DNA from: Rickettsiaceae bacterium
GTDB lineage: Bacteria; Pseudomonadota; Alphaproteobacteria; Rickettsiales; Rickettsiaceae
NCBI GenBank assembly: GCA_021741285.1
Contig: JAIOYD010000044.1
Span: forward strand, 1-9,335
Length of the DNA stretch: 9,335 nucleotides
Reading direction: 5' to 3'
A program made the position numbers and the translations under genes. Within the stretch, counting starts at the first letter, position 1. Every line of letters begins with the position of its first letter. Below the pieces are notes generated by a model. That model searched no databases and had not been told where the DNA came from. It saw nothing but the letters and a program-made list of their open reading frames with translations. Positions 1-7,162 of the stretch are shown here, in pieces.

Positions 1-55
1 CTGATAATATACGAGATTTTATCTCATGCGAAATCTGCTTTCTCTTCTTACTCAT
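1..55 (-). CDS. Transposase N-terminus (IS3/OrfA-like), cut by window edge
   Basis: Reading leftward from an ATG at 55, the first 18 codons give MSKKRKQISHEIKSRILS and then run off the window. A lysine/arginine-rich start followed by a short helix resembles the opening of IS3-type OrfA transposase subunits (HTH_Tnp_1 family), which commonly begin MSKKRK with a helix-turn-helix after it. An AAGGA Shine-Dalgarno sequence lies 10 bases upstream (66-70 on the plus strand), inside a hairpin. With only 18 residues visible, the family is an inference. A lysine-rich start of some other small DNA-binding protein is possible. Nothing can be said about whether the element is intact. Confidence 0.4.
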   Translation of the reverse strand, partial: MSKKRKQISHEIKSRILS

Positions 56-60
56 AGTGA

Positions 61-92
61 TACCATCCTTTTCTAAATAAAAAAAGATGGTA
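61..92 (-). promoter_or_regulatory. Hairpin covering the transposase ribosome binding site
   Basis: Arms at 61-72 and 81-92 are inverted repeats matching at 11 of 12 positions (TACCATCCTTTT against AAAAAGATGGTA), with an 8-base loop. In a minus-strand transcript the second arm contains the AAGGA Shine-Dalgarno sequence of the ORF starting at 55, so the folded RNA would hide it. Such hairpins at IS ends are known to block transposase translation from transcripts that enter from outside the element. That this one does so is inferred from its position. Confidence 0.45.
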
Positions 93-105
93 CTATAAGT
101 ATGTG

Positions 106-231
106 ATGAGCACTAGACCGGGTTGCCAATACGCTATCGGAAAAAAGCATTTTACTAGTAAAGAAGCTGAAGAAGGAGCAACTAAGATGAAGAAGCTTAA
201 AGAGAAAATAGCTAATAACTATAAAGACTAA
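106..231 (+). CDS. Doubtful 41-residue hypothetical ORF
   Basis: An ATG at 106 opens a 41-codon frame ending in TAA at 229-231. The product begins MSTRPGCQYAIGKKHF and ends in a lysine/glutamate-rich, probably helical tail (EAEEGATKMKKLKEKIANN). The frame is open back to a stop at 58-60, so it could be the end of a longer protein interrupted by the putative IS end. No convincing Shine-Dalgarno sequence precedes the ATG. I do not recognise the protein. The charged tail and single uninterrupted frame are mild support for coding or former coding, but a frame this short in AT-rich DNA can arise by chance. Confidence 0.25.
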   Translation: MSTRPGCQYAIGKKHFTSKEAEEGATKMKKLKEKIANNYKD

Positions 232-385
232 AATGAGCAGGATTTAAGGTTAATTCCGTGGTGAGGAGAAATCTTAGACCGTTCCAATCAAAAGTACTTC
301 GTTAATTTTAATGCTCACCTCATCTAAATGCCTAAATATTATTATATATTTACGCTGCGGAAGGGCTCTTCAAGGATTCGATAGC
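232..385. other. Gene-poor spacer, nothing recognised
   Basis: Together with the sequence to its left this makes a nearly 400-base stretch without a solid gene. Both strands hold only very short frames, for example a 14-codon minus-strand GTG frame near 316-272. No tRNA, rRNA or CRISPR-like structure is visible. It is probably intergenic or decayed sequence between the putative IS end and the convergent end of the membrane-protein gene. Confidence 0.5.
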
Positions 386-406
386 TTACTCAAGCGAATC
401 CTTGAA
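369..406. terminator. Perfect 12-bp hairpin spanning the stop codon of the membrane-protein gene
   Basis: TTCAAGGATTCG at 369-380 and CGAATCCTTGAA at 395-406 are perfect inverted repeats around a 14-base loop. The stop codon of the minus-strand gene (386-388) lies in the loop, and one arm encodes its last residues (FKDS). The stem is stable enough to act as a terminator or 3' end protector. On the minus strand no run of T follows, so a standard intrinsic terminator is uncertain. Confidence 0.45.
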
Positions 407-2125
407 ATAAAACTTTATACTATTCAAGAATGGAAAATACTCAACTCTACAATTTTGTTTATTATTAATACAATACTCAATATCCTTTTGTTGTAAATCT
501 TGCAATGGCAATTTATTGTTAGAATCATAACTAATTGACTCAGCAAAGCACTTACCTCGCTCATCATTATTCAAATATGGAGACAGAGCATAATTCAGAT
601 TAAAGCAGTCAAAAGCTTTTTTTTTATTGCTAAAATTAAATTGTACCTTGATATCTTGTTTAATCAAAAAGCCTACATCCTTGGCCCTTAGAATAAATTC
701 TAATTGCGCAGAACTTAAATTAGTTTGAATCCTCATAGTTTGATTTATAACAATCAACAAAGATACTATAAAAATAATCAATAAAGCTACGAACTCATTT
801 CTTTTTATATTATAGTGCTGAAGGACTTTCTTAAAATACACAGAAGCTATAATTGCAAATATTAAACAATAGCAGCCTAAATACCTTATTAAAGAAGCTG
901 TTTTTATCGCCTCGTGATAAGAAAAGGCAAAAAAGTAGAGATACAACCGCCAAAGAGAGAACACACCCCCAAATATTAAAGCACTTTTAAAATAAAACTT
1001 ATACTCTAAAGCATATTCCTTATTTTTTGACTTGGTTATGGCATACCAACTTAATCCAATTAATACATAAATTAGCAAACTTCCTTCTTTTATTAAAAAT
1101 ATTGCCAAGAACTTAAGGTAATTTATGACTAGTAGCAAGCTCTGTTCGTTAAATGATTTGGCTAAAACCAATAAATTACCAAAACTATGTTCTGACCTAC
1201 CAAAAAAATCATGCGTATCTCTAAAGTAACTTGCCCAAATAAAATTGCTCATTATTGGAGCGCACAGCATCACCAAATATAGAATAAAATTATATTTTAA
1301 TTCCGGTTGCTTTGGCTTTCCTATATCTTTAAAGATAATGATCAAAGCAGCTATTAGAGCCAGTATCAAACCAATTTCTCGAAATAAAGGCAATAATACA
1401 AAAATTGGTAATGATATGATTATAGCTCTTTTCTTATTTATCTCTAAAATATATATCGCTACAATTGAACAAAACATTAGACCAATAGTACTATCATTAT
1501 AAATTGATCTAATACCAGTGGTGTAAAGCATAATGATAGCTAATATTGGCATGATGATGAAAATACTGTGCCAATAATTTTTATTAGCCATTAAGGGAGC
1601 CAAAAAAATTAAATGAAAGATAAAATGCGCAAGTAGGGCTTTTGCTTCAGAATATCCCGAAAACACTAGCATAAAGTAATGATATACTGCCGGTCCACGT
1701 GGGTAGTGAGCATGTAGAGGAATTATAGACGTGATCATGTCCTGTTTTTCTAAAACATTACTAAGTAATAATTCTTTACTTGCCCCTCCCCAAAATGAAA
1801 AATCATCCCAGGAACTAAAATATGCATTTCTCGTATAAAAGGCATAAATTAAAATAATACAAAGCAGAATAGTAATTTCGCCTAAATATTGCCTCAAACA
1901 GTAGCATAATTCCTTTCTATCAAAATAAGCATAAGTACAAAAACTAACTATACCCACAATATAGACAAGATAAGTAGCCTGAAATAGCAACTCACGCATT
2001 GCACAAATATATAAGAAAACAATTATTAAAGACAGAGAAGCAGGAAGAGAATAAGTAAATTTAACCTTGAAATACCTTGTTGGTAAGTAAGCTATACCAA
2101 AATACGCTAATATAGAAATCAACAT
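386..2125 (-). CDS. Polytopic membrane protein, probable GT-C-type glycosyltransferase
   Basis: The 579-residue product has about eleven or twelve hydrophobic segments from the N-terminus to about residue 470, then a soluble C-terminal domain of roughly 100 residues with four cysteines. The first long loop after the segment at about 80-97 holds SWDDFSFWG (105-113) and then HAHYPRGPAVYHYF (138-151). An acidic motif in the first outer loop followed by a YPxG motif is typical of GT-C enzymes (PMT/ArnT/GT39-like), which move sugar from a polyprenyl-phosphate carrier to an acceptor on the periplasmic face. The paired Asp at 107-108 are the candidate catalytic residues. The ATG at 2125 follows a weak purine-rich stretch. 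It lies 59 bases after secD on the same strand, with no clear promoter between, so co-transcription is likely. Substrate and acceptor cannot be read from sequence. The fold assignment is moderately secure, the enzyme activity less so. Confidence 0.6.
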   Translation of the reverse strand: MLISILAYFGIAYLPTRYFKVKFTYSLPASLSLIIVFLYICAMRELLFQATYLVYIVGIVSFCTYAYFDRKELCYCLRQYLGEITILLCIILIYAFYTRNAYFSSWDDFSFWGGASKELLLSNVLEKQDMITSIIPLHAHYPRGPAVYHYFMLVFSGYSEAKALLAHFIFHLIFLAPLMANKNYWHSIFIIMPILAIIMLYTTGIRSIYNDSTIGLMFCSIVAIYILEINKKRAIIISLPIFVLLPLFREIGLILALIAALIIIFKDIGKPKQPELKYNFILYLVMLCAPIMSNFIWASYFRDTHDFFGRSEHSFGNLLVLAKSFNEQSLLLVINYLKFLAIFLIKEGSLLIYVLIGLSWYAITKSKNKEYALEYKFYFKSALIFGGVFSLWRLYLYFFAFSYHEAIKTASLIRYLGCYCLIFAIIASVYFKKVLQHYNIKRNEFVALLIIFIVSLLIVINQTMRIQTNLSSAQLEFILRAKDVGFLIKQDIKVQFNFSNKKKAFDCFNLNYALSPYLNNDERGKCFAESISYDSNNKLPLQDLQQKDIEYCINNKQNCRVEYFPFLNSIKFYFKDSLE

Positions 2126-2184
2126 AGTATTTTTCTCATTGTAAGCAAGACTACATATAGTTAAGTTACATTAACAACGCGCCA

Positions 2185-3726
2185 TTATAATCCAAGACTT
2201 TTGGGCTTAACGTATTTTAGCCACATGTCTATCATTAATTTTGTGATTACCAAGGCAGTATACATCGAACAAACAATACCTATAGTTAGAGTAACAGCAA
2301 ACCCTTTGATCGTCCCAACGCCAAAGCTATATAGCAAGAACGCTGCTATTAGAGTCGTAACATTAGAATCAGTAATCGTTGCAAAAGCTGACTCGAAGCC
2401 TAGCTTCACAGCATATAAGTTGGAACAACCTTTTGTAAGCTCTTCGCGTATTCTCTCATATATAAGCACATTAGCATCCACCGCCATGCCTATCGTTAAA
2501 ATAATACCAGCAATACCAGGCAAGGTTAGTGTAGCTTGCAACATAGAAAGTAGAGCAAATATATATAGCAACGCTATCACTAAAGTAATATTGGCAATTA
2601 TCCCAAGAATTCCATAAGCAAGAACCATAAATACAGCAACAAAGATAAACCCTACAATAGCAGCAGTTTTACCAGACTCAATTGAATCTGCTCCTAGATT
2701 AGGACCGATTGACCTTTCTTCTATGATTTTCAGTGGAGCTGGCAACGCACCAGCTTTTAGCATTAAAGCTAGCTCCGTTGCTGATTCAACAGTAAAATGC
2801 CCAGAAACAATACCATCACCACCAATAATCGGGTCATTAATAACGGGCGCACTTAACACACGTCCATCGAGAATAATCGCCAACCGCTTGCCACGGTTCT
2901 TTGTTGTCGCTTCAGCAAATTTTTTGGCACCAGCGTTGTTTAACGAGAAATGTACCACTGGCATAGCTTCTTGAAACTGTGCTTGTGCGTTATTCAACTG
3001 ATCACCACTAACTATAATCTTTTTCTTAATAACCATTATTTCAGAACCATCTTCTGATTTAACGATTTTAGAGTCCAGCGGAACGTGGCCTGCTTTAGCA
3101 CGCTCTAAATTAGCACTATCGTCTACTAAATGAAAAGTAAGTTTAGCGGTCTTGCCAAGCACTCTCTTAAGTTCAGCCGGATTCTCTTCTCCTGGAACCT
3201 GCAACAGAATATCTCTTACTCCTTGACGCTGAATAGTCGGCTCTTTTGTTCCTGTACTATCAACCCTCATTCTAACAATTTCTATTGACTGATCAATAAC
3301 TTTATCTTGTAACTGATTAATTTCATATTCGCTGTAATATAACGTCATGATACTACCCTCAACAGCAAAAGAAAGATTAGGATCAATATTTCTTATAATC
3401 TTCTTTAACTTTTTTAAATCATCATTATTTCGGAAATCAAATTTAATATTATTCCTTGATACATGAAGATTTCTATAACCAATTTTCTCGTCTCTTAAAT
3501 ATTTTCTTAAAGATTCTGCAACTGACTGACTAACATCATCCATATAACTGTCAAAGTCAGCACTAAGAAGAAGGTGGGACCCTCCCCTTAAGTCCAAACC
3601 CAAATTTACTTTATCGCCAGGAACCCAGCTCAGACGAGTATTCGTAAAGTTAGGCAATACGTATAAAATCGCGACTAAAGTAAATATTATAGAAATAATA
3701 AGTTTCAATTTTGATATTTTTTGCAC
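2185..3726 (-). CDS. secD: Protein translocase subunit SecD
   Basis: SecD works with SecF and YajC at the SecYEG channel, where it uses the proton gradient to pull exported proteins into the periplasm. The 513-residue product has one N-terminal membrane helix (about 7-26), the hallmark LGLDLRGGSHLLL (42-54), and a large periplasmic P1 domain including RMRVDSTGTKEPTIQRQG (152-169). Next comes IGPNLGADSIESG (340-352), then five more helices from about 354 to 500 with GMAVDANVLIYERIREEL (413-430). The length is normal for an unfused SecD. The start is GTG at 3724-3726, which gives MQKI and has AAGAG at a suitable distance upstream. yajC ends 22 bases before it, so the two are one transcript. The next gene is not secF but a glycosyltransferase-like membrane protein, so secF must lie elsewhere. 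Confidence 0.97.
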   Translation of the reverse strand: MQKISKLKLIISIIFTLVAILYVLPNFTNTRLSWVPGDKVNLGLDLRGGSHLLLSADFDSYMDDVSQSVAESLRKYLRDEKIGYRNLHVSRNNIKFDFRNNDDLKKLKKIIRNIDPNLSFAVEGSIMTLYYSEYEINQLQDKVIDQSIEIVRMRVDSTGTKEPTIQRQGVRDILLQVPGEENPAELKRVLGKTAKLTFHLVDDSANLERAKAGHVPLDSKIVKSEDGSEIMVIKKKIIVSGDQLNNAQAQFQEAMPVVHFSLNNAGAKKFAEATTKNRGKRLAIILDGRVLSAPVINDPIIGGDGIVSGHFTVESATELALMLKAGALPAPLKIIEERSIGPNLGADSIESGKTAAIVGFIFVAVFMVLAYGILGIIANITLVIALLYIFALLSMLQATLTLPGIAGIILTIGMAVDANVLIYERIREELTKGCSNLYAVKLGFESAFATITDSNVTTLIAAFLLYSFGVGTIKGFAVTLTIGIVCSMYTALVITKLMIDMWLKYVKPKSLGL

Positions 3727-3748
3727 AATCAGCTCTTAATGATTGATA

Positions 3749-4165
3749 TTATTTCTTTTTTTGCTTAGCAGAAGAAGCGGCCTTGTCATCAATTTGCTTC
3801 TTGTCTTTATTATCTTCTATTTTTTTGCTTCTACTGACTATGTCAGCAATAGAGTTTTTAAGAACCTTCACTTCAACGTCCTTTGCAATCTGCACCATTA
3901 CAGTATTATCGCTATCATTAACCTTAGTTACAACTCCAAATAAACCAGAATTGGTCATTATTTCTTCACCTTTCTTTACTCCAGACACTAAAGTTTCTTG
4001 AGTACGGCGCTTTTTTTCTTGGGGGCGAATAAGCAAAAAATAGAACACTACAAAAATTAGCACCATTGGAACAAGGCTCATCCATCCACTCGATTCTACG
4101 GGCGGTGGAGCTGCAGGTGCGCTATTTGCGTCTTGAACGGTAATAGTATCAGTGGTTGTATCCAT
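3749..4165 (-). CDS. yajC: Sec translocase accessory protein YajC
   Basis: YajC is a small inner-membrane partner of the SecDF complex. The 138-residue product has a short N-terminal tail rich in Thr, Ala and Pro, then a single membrane helix at about 28-46 ending in the family signature LLIRPQEKKRR (44-54). The conserved cytoplasmic stretch GVKKGEEIMTNSGLFGVV (62-79) follows, and then a long Lys/Asp tail (115-138). That tail makes it somewhat longer than the roughly 110 residues of E. coli YajC. The ATG at 4165 is preceded by AGAGGG at 4171-4176 with a 5-base gap. It is first in the transcript with secD, and a sigma70-like promoter lies about 40 bases upstream of the start. Confidence 0.95.
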   Translation of the reverse strand: MDTTTDTITVQDANSAPAAPPPVESSGWMSLVPMVLIFVVFYFLLIRPQEKKRRTQETLVSGVKKGEEIMTNSGLFGVVTKVNDSDNTVMVQIAKDVEVKVLKNSIADIVSRSKKIEDNKDKKQIDDKAASSAKQKKK

Positions 4166-4200
4166 TTTATCCCTCTATAAATTCTAATCAAGTTTTTGCT

Positions 4201-4229
4201 ATATTATACATGCTTATATCAAGCGTCAA
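4201..4229 (-). promoter_or_regulatory. Sigma70-like promoter of yajC-secD
   Basis: On the minus strand TTGACG (4224-4229) is the -35 box. A perfect TATAAT (4203-4208) follows after 15 bases, or the overlapping TAATAT (4201-4206) after 17. The second spacing is the usual one. Transcription would start near 4194, about 30 bases before the yajC ATG, leaving room for the AGAGGG ribosome binding site. No operator-like repeat is seen. Confidence 0.65.
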
Positions 4230-4281
4230 ATTAAATCAGACTAATGAATTTAAGACCCGGTCATACTCAATTCGTTTTGTA

Positions 4282-6060
4282 TCAATTAATTTGAGCCTGG
4301 GTATTATTAATCTCTTTCAATTGCTTATTATACAGCTTGTAATACTCTTTTTGAATTTTTAGCAATTCCTGGTGCCTTCCTTGCTCCATAATTTTGCCAT
4401 GTTTCATTACTACAATCTGATCTGCATCTTTAATACTGGCTAATCTATGAGTTATTACTATTGTTGTCCTGCCGATTCTTAATTGGGCTAATGAATCTAT
4501 TATTGAGCGTTCAGAGTGAGGGTCAAGAGCACTTGTTGCCTCATCTAGTACTAGAATTGGAGCATTTTTTAAAAATGCCCTAGCAATTGCTAATCTTTGT
4601 CTCTGACCACCAGATAGAATGGTACCATTCGATCCCACCATTGTGTCATATCCATATGGTAGCGCAAGAATAAACTCATCAGCATCGGCAGCCTGGGCTG
4701 CCCTAATTATATCATCTCGTGACGCCCCAACCGTTCCGTAAGCAATGTTCTCTAAAACAGTAGCATCAAAAAGTACTGTTTCTTGAGAAACCAAAGAAAT
4801 TTGACTCCTTAAGGATTTTAGAGTTATTTCTTTTATATCATAATCATCAATTACTATATTCCCTAATGATGGATCAAACATTCGTATTACTAAATTAGCT
4901 ACAGTGGTTTTACCACTACCTGAACTACCTACAAAAGCGTAAGTTTTTCCTGAGTCAATTTTTAAATCGAGTGACTTCAATGCTATCTTTCCATTGGAGA
5001 ATTTCATTTCAACATTTTTAAATGCAATAAATGGAGAGACAAAAACTGGACTCTTAGCATGCTTTTGATCAGAAATAGTTGGCTTTAAATCAAGAATATT
5101 GAACACACGGTTAGCCGCAGTAATCCCCTCTTGTAAGTTTACATTTAAAGATACAAGACTTTTAAACGGTCTGTAAGCAGAAACAAACGCAGTAATAAAA
5201 GCGAATAATGCCCCAGTAGTCATTTTACCTTCAATTACTACAAGACCTCCATACCAAAATACGCATGCTATTGCAAAGCCACTTAGTATTTCCATAATCG
5301 GTGATGTTAGAGAATCAAGTTTTGCTGCTTTTTTATAGAAGGCTAGAATATTTGAGGTTATTTTTCTTGCTCTCTCGGCCTCTATTTTTTCCATGCAAAA
5401 AGATTTCATCACTTTAATAGATAAAAAAGTTTCATCTAATTTTGCTGTAAAGTCTCCTAATTCTTCCTGGGCTGAAGTTGTCACACTACGCATTTTGCGC
5501 CCAAGTTTTTGAATTGGATATATTGCCAGTGGAAAAGCCAAAAAAAGGAATGATGCCAAAAATGGGTCTAAATTAAACATTATCCCAATCAAAAATATTA
5601 CTGATAATAAATGCTTAGCACAACCAACCAAAAGATCAGAAACAGCTCCCCTCATCAACATTATGTCATTCGTAAATCTTGAAATTAATCGACCAGAAGA
5701 TTGTGATTGTATGAATAAAAAGTCTGCTTGTAACAAGTGCTCATACATAAGCATCTGTAAATTTGTAAGAATTTGCTGCCCCACAAACTTAATAAGATAA
5801 CTCTGGAAATACTCTGCTACGCCTTTTATTGAATATATAATTAACGTCAAAAGAGGAATAACTACCAGCATATCGCGATCATGAGTTAAAAACACTCTAT
5901 TAATTAGAGGTTCGACTAATCTAACAATTGCCGCAGAACAAATTGCGACAATTACCATAAAGAATATCGCCGTAAACACTTGTCTCTTATAGGGAGCTAC
6001 ATGGTTCTTTAAAAGCCTTGCTATTACTTGTCTTGACTCAAGCCTTCTTTCAATTATCAA
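4282..6060 (-). CDS. msbA: MsbA-family lipid exporter, half-transporter ABC protein
   Basis: The 592-residue product is a fused permease and ATPase half-transporter that would work as a homodimer, moving lipid A-core or phospholipid across the inner membrane. Six membrane helices occupy about 28-300. The C-terminal nucleotide-binding domain (from about 345) is complete: Walker A GSSGSGKT (378-385), Q-loop Gln426, signature LSGGQ (482-486), Walker B ILVLDE (502-507) with its catalytic Glu, D-loop SALD (510-513) and H-loop His538. The start is TTG at 6058-6060, supported by AGGAG at 6068-6072 seven bases upstream. The gene is separated from yajC by 117 bases containing the yajC promoter and appears to have its own promoter, so it is probably a separate unit. 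A related drug or peptide exporter cannot be excluded from sequence. The ABC exporter class is certain, the lipid substrate inferred. Confidence 0.85.
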   Translation of the reverse strand: MIIERRLESRQVIARLLKNHVAPYKRQVFTAIFFMVIVAICSAAIVRLVEPLINRVFLTHDRDMLVVIPLLTLIIYSIKGVAEYFQSYLIKFVGQQILTNLQMLMYEHLLQADFLFIQSQSSGRLISRFTNDIMLMRGAVSDLLVGCAKHLLSVIFLIGIMFNLDPFLASFLFLAFPLAIYPIQKLGRKMRSVTTSAQEELGDFTAKLDETFLSIKVMKSFCMEKIEAERARKITSNILAFYKKAAKLDSLTSPIMEILSGFAIACVFWYGGLVVIEGKMTTGALFAFITAFVSAYRPFKSLVSLNVNLQEGITAANRVFNILDLKPTISDQKHAKSPVFVSPFIAFKNVEMKFSNGKIALKSLDLKIDSGKTYAFVGSSGSGKTTVANLVIRMFDPSLGNIVIDDYDIKEITLKSLRSQISLVSQETVLFDATVLENIAYGTVGASRDDIIRAAQAADADEFILALPYGYDTMVGSNGTILSGGQRQRLAIARAFLKNAPILVLDEATSALDPHSERSIIDSLAQLRIGRTTIVITHRLASIKDADQIVVMKHGKIMEQGRHQELLKIQKEYYKLYNKQLKEINNTQAQIN

Positions 6061-6091
6061 TTTATTACTCCTAAAGTTTCTCTGCAGGAAA

Positions 6092-6120
6092 GTTATATTT
6101 TATAAATAAATACTTGTCCA
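6092..6120 (-). promoter_or_regulatory. Sigma70-like promoter of the ABC exporter
   Basis: On the minus strand TGGACA (6115-6120) and TATAAC (6092-6097) are separated by 17 bases, each one base from consensus. A start near 6084 would give a leader of about 25 bases containing the AGGAG site at 6068-6072, a good fit to the TTG start at 6060. Confidence 0.55.
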
Positions 6121-6137
6121 GCTGAATTAGGTTGTAA

Positions 6138-6174
6138 GAAATCAAGCCTCAGAGGCCTTTCTAAGCTTGATTTC
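6138..6174 (-). terminator. Hairpin downstream of the response-regulator gene
   Basis: GAAATCAAGC (6138-6147) and GCTTGATTTC (6165-6174) are perfect 10-bp inverted repeats around a 17-base loop, and a smaller GCCT/AGGC stem nests at 6146-6156. It lies 60 bases past the regulator's stop codon and just before the promoter of the exporter, where a transcript end is expected. Only a weak T-rich tail follows on the minus strand, so the termination call is provisional. Confidence 0.5.
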
Positions 6175-6234
6175 AAATCTATATATGTTTTACTACTAGC
6201 TATTAAATTCTTGGGAAGCAGAATTTGAAGAAGT

Positions 6235-6981
6235 CTAATCCAAACAATAGCCTGCAGACCTTATTGTCTTAATCAGCGGGTACCTATCAGAGTCAAGTTT
6301 CATTAAAGTCCTAATTCTATTTATATGGACATCAATAGTTCGATGTGCAATATCTTTTTCTGTTCCCCAAACATAGTCGATAATTTGACGACGTGAATAT
6401 ATATTTTTAGGCTTCTGAACAAATAGCTCTAAAATTTTGAATTCAGTCGGACCTAAATGAACTTGTTTAGTGCCTCTATGCACCTTAAAAGTTGACAAAT
6501 CCATACTTATATCACCATATTTGATAACTTTATCCTGAAATACTGGCTTAGATTTGCGAAGCAATAATCTGATAGTTGTCATTAATTCGTTAGGGGTAAA
6601 AGGCCTCTGTAATATTTCAGTATAACCACTACCAATTAAATTATAATTATCAGCGGACTCGCCTTGTTCAATAATAAACACTATCGGTAACTCTTTTAAC
6701 TCTGGTATTTTTCTAAGAATTACTCCCAGCTCCATAGCAGATTGATCTTGTACTCTAGAACTAACTATAGCTACATTTGGTAAGCTTACCTGCGCTGCTC
6801 TCTGCGCAGTTTCAGAATTCCTTGCCCTTGTAACATCAAACCAATAACGTTCAATCGCATTACAAAGATTAGTATTCATTACCTCGTCGGCTTCAACAAC
6901 CAATATTTTTGGCGGCAATTTATCTGACACGAATTTAGTCTCCCCATACTTTATAATTAATTTATCATTTAGCGCTGTCAT
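6235..6981 (-). CDS. OmpR/PhoB-family regulator with degenerate receiver domain
   Basis: The 248-residue product has a receiver-like domain (about 24-142, beginning PKILVVEADE) and a winged-helix DNA-binding domain (about 150-248) with the usual GPTEFKILELF, SRRQIIDYVWG, DVHINRIR and IKTIRSAGYCLD segments. The DNA-binding half looks fully conserved. In the receiver the phosphoacceptor Asp is replaced by Ser74 (AIVSSR), the second acidic-pocket residue by Ala31, the conserved Thr by Ile104 and the conserved Lys by Arg126 (LQRPF). Phosphorylation by a histidine kinase is therefore unlikely, and the protein probably acts without it. A 23-residue N-terminal extension is unusual. The ATG at 6981 has only a weak AAGAA upstream. 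It diverges from rpsF, from which it might be regulated or which it might regulate. No kinase gene is adjacent. Confidence 0.88.
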   Translation of the reverse strand: MTALNDKLIIKYGETKFVSDKLPPKILVVEADEVMNTNLCNAIERYWFDVTRARNSETAQRAAQVSLPNVAIVSSRVQDQSAMELGVILRKIPELKELPIVFIIEQGESADNYNLIGSGYTEILQRPFTPNELMTTIRLLLRKSKPVFQDKVIKYGDISMDLSTFKVHRGTKQVHLGPTEFKILELFVQKPKNIYSRRQIIDYVWGTEKDIAHRTIDVHINRIRTLMKLDSDRYPLIKTIRSAGYCLD

Positions 6982-7089
6982 TATAATTCTTTTATGGTTA
7001 CACCCAAGTAAAATACAATTAATGTAAGTGCTTTTTTTATTCTTTATGTTTAATTAAAGACATTTTTGCATAATTAAGAAAGATAATGC

Positions 7090-7118
7090 TTGAACAAATT
7101 AGTTTATATTGTTATAAA
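7090..7118 (+). promoter_or_regulatory. rpsF: Sigma70-like promoter of rpsF-rpsR-rplI
   Basis: TTGAAC (7090-7095) and TATAAA (7113-7118) are spaced by exactly 17 bases. Transcription would begin near 7125 and give a leader of about 38 bases. The leader is too short and lacks the CCG-bearing hairpin known as the S6:S18 binding site in many bacteria, so that feedback is not visible here. An in-frame ATG at 7118 overlaps the -10 box and cannot be the translation start. Confidence 0.65.
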
Positions 7119-7162
7119 TGGCCATATTTTATAAAGTCACTTATCAATTGGAGACGCTTTTT

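Noticed and set aside
272..316. Minus-strand 14-codon GTG frame preceded by AGG
   Set aside because: Length is at chance level and no similarity is recognised.
2126..2184. CtrA-like site (TTAA, gap, TTAAC) between secD and the membrane-protein gene
   Set aside because: The gap is 6 rather than the 7 bases of the known motif, and TTAA repeats are common in DNA this AT-rich.
2201..2974. Plus-strand open frames opposite secD
   Set aside because: They lie antisense to strongly conserved SecD codons and their products resemble nothing known; they are shadows of the real gene.
7045..7075. TTAATTAA palindrome and repeated TTAA in the divergent intergenic region as a regulator site
   Set aside because: No correctly spaced pair of half-sites was found and the base composition explains the words.
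7118..7162. Upstream ATG that would lengthen S6 by 15 residues
   Set aside because: It overlaps the -10 box of the promoter, and the ATG at 7163 has a GGAG site and the family-typical MAFYES start.
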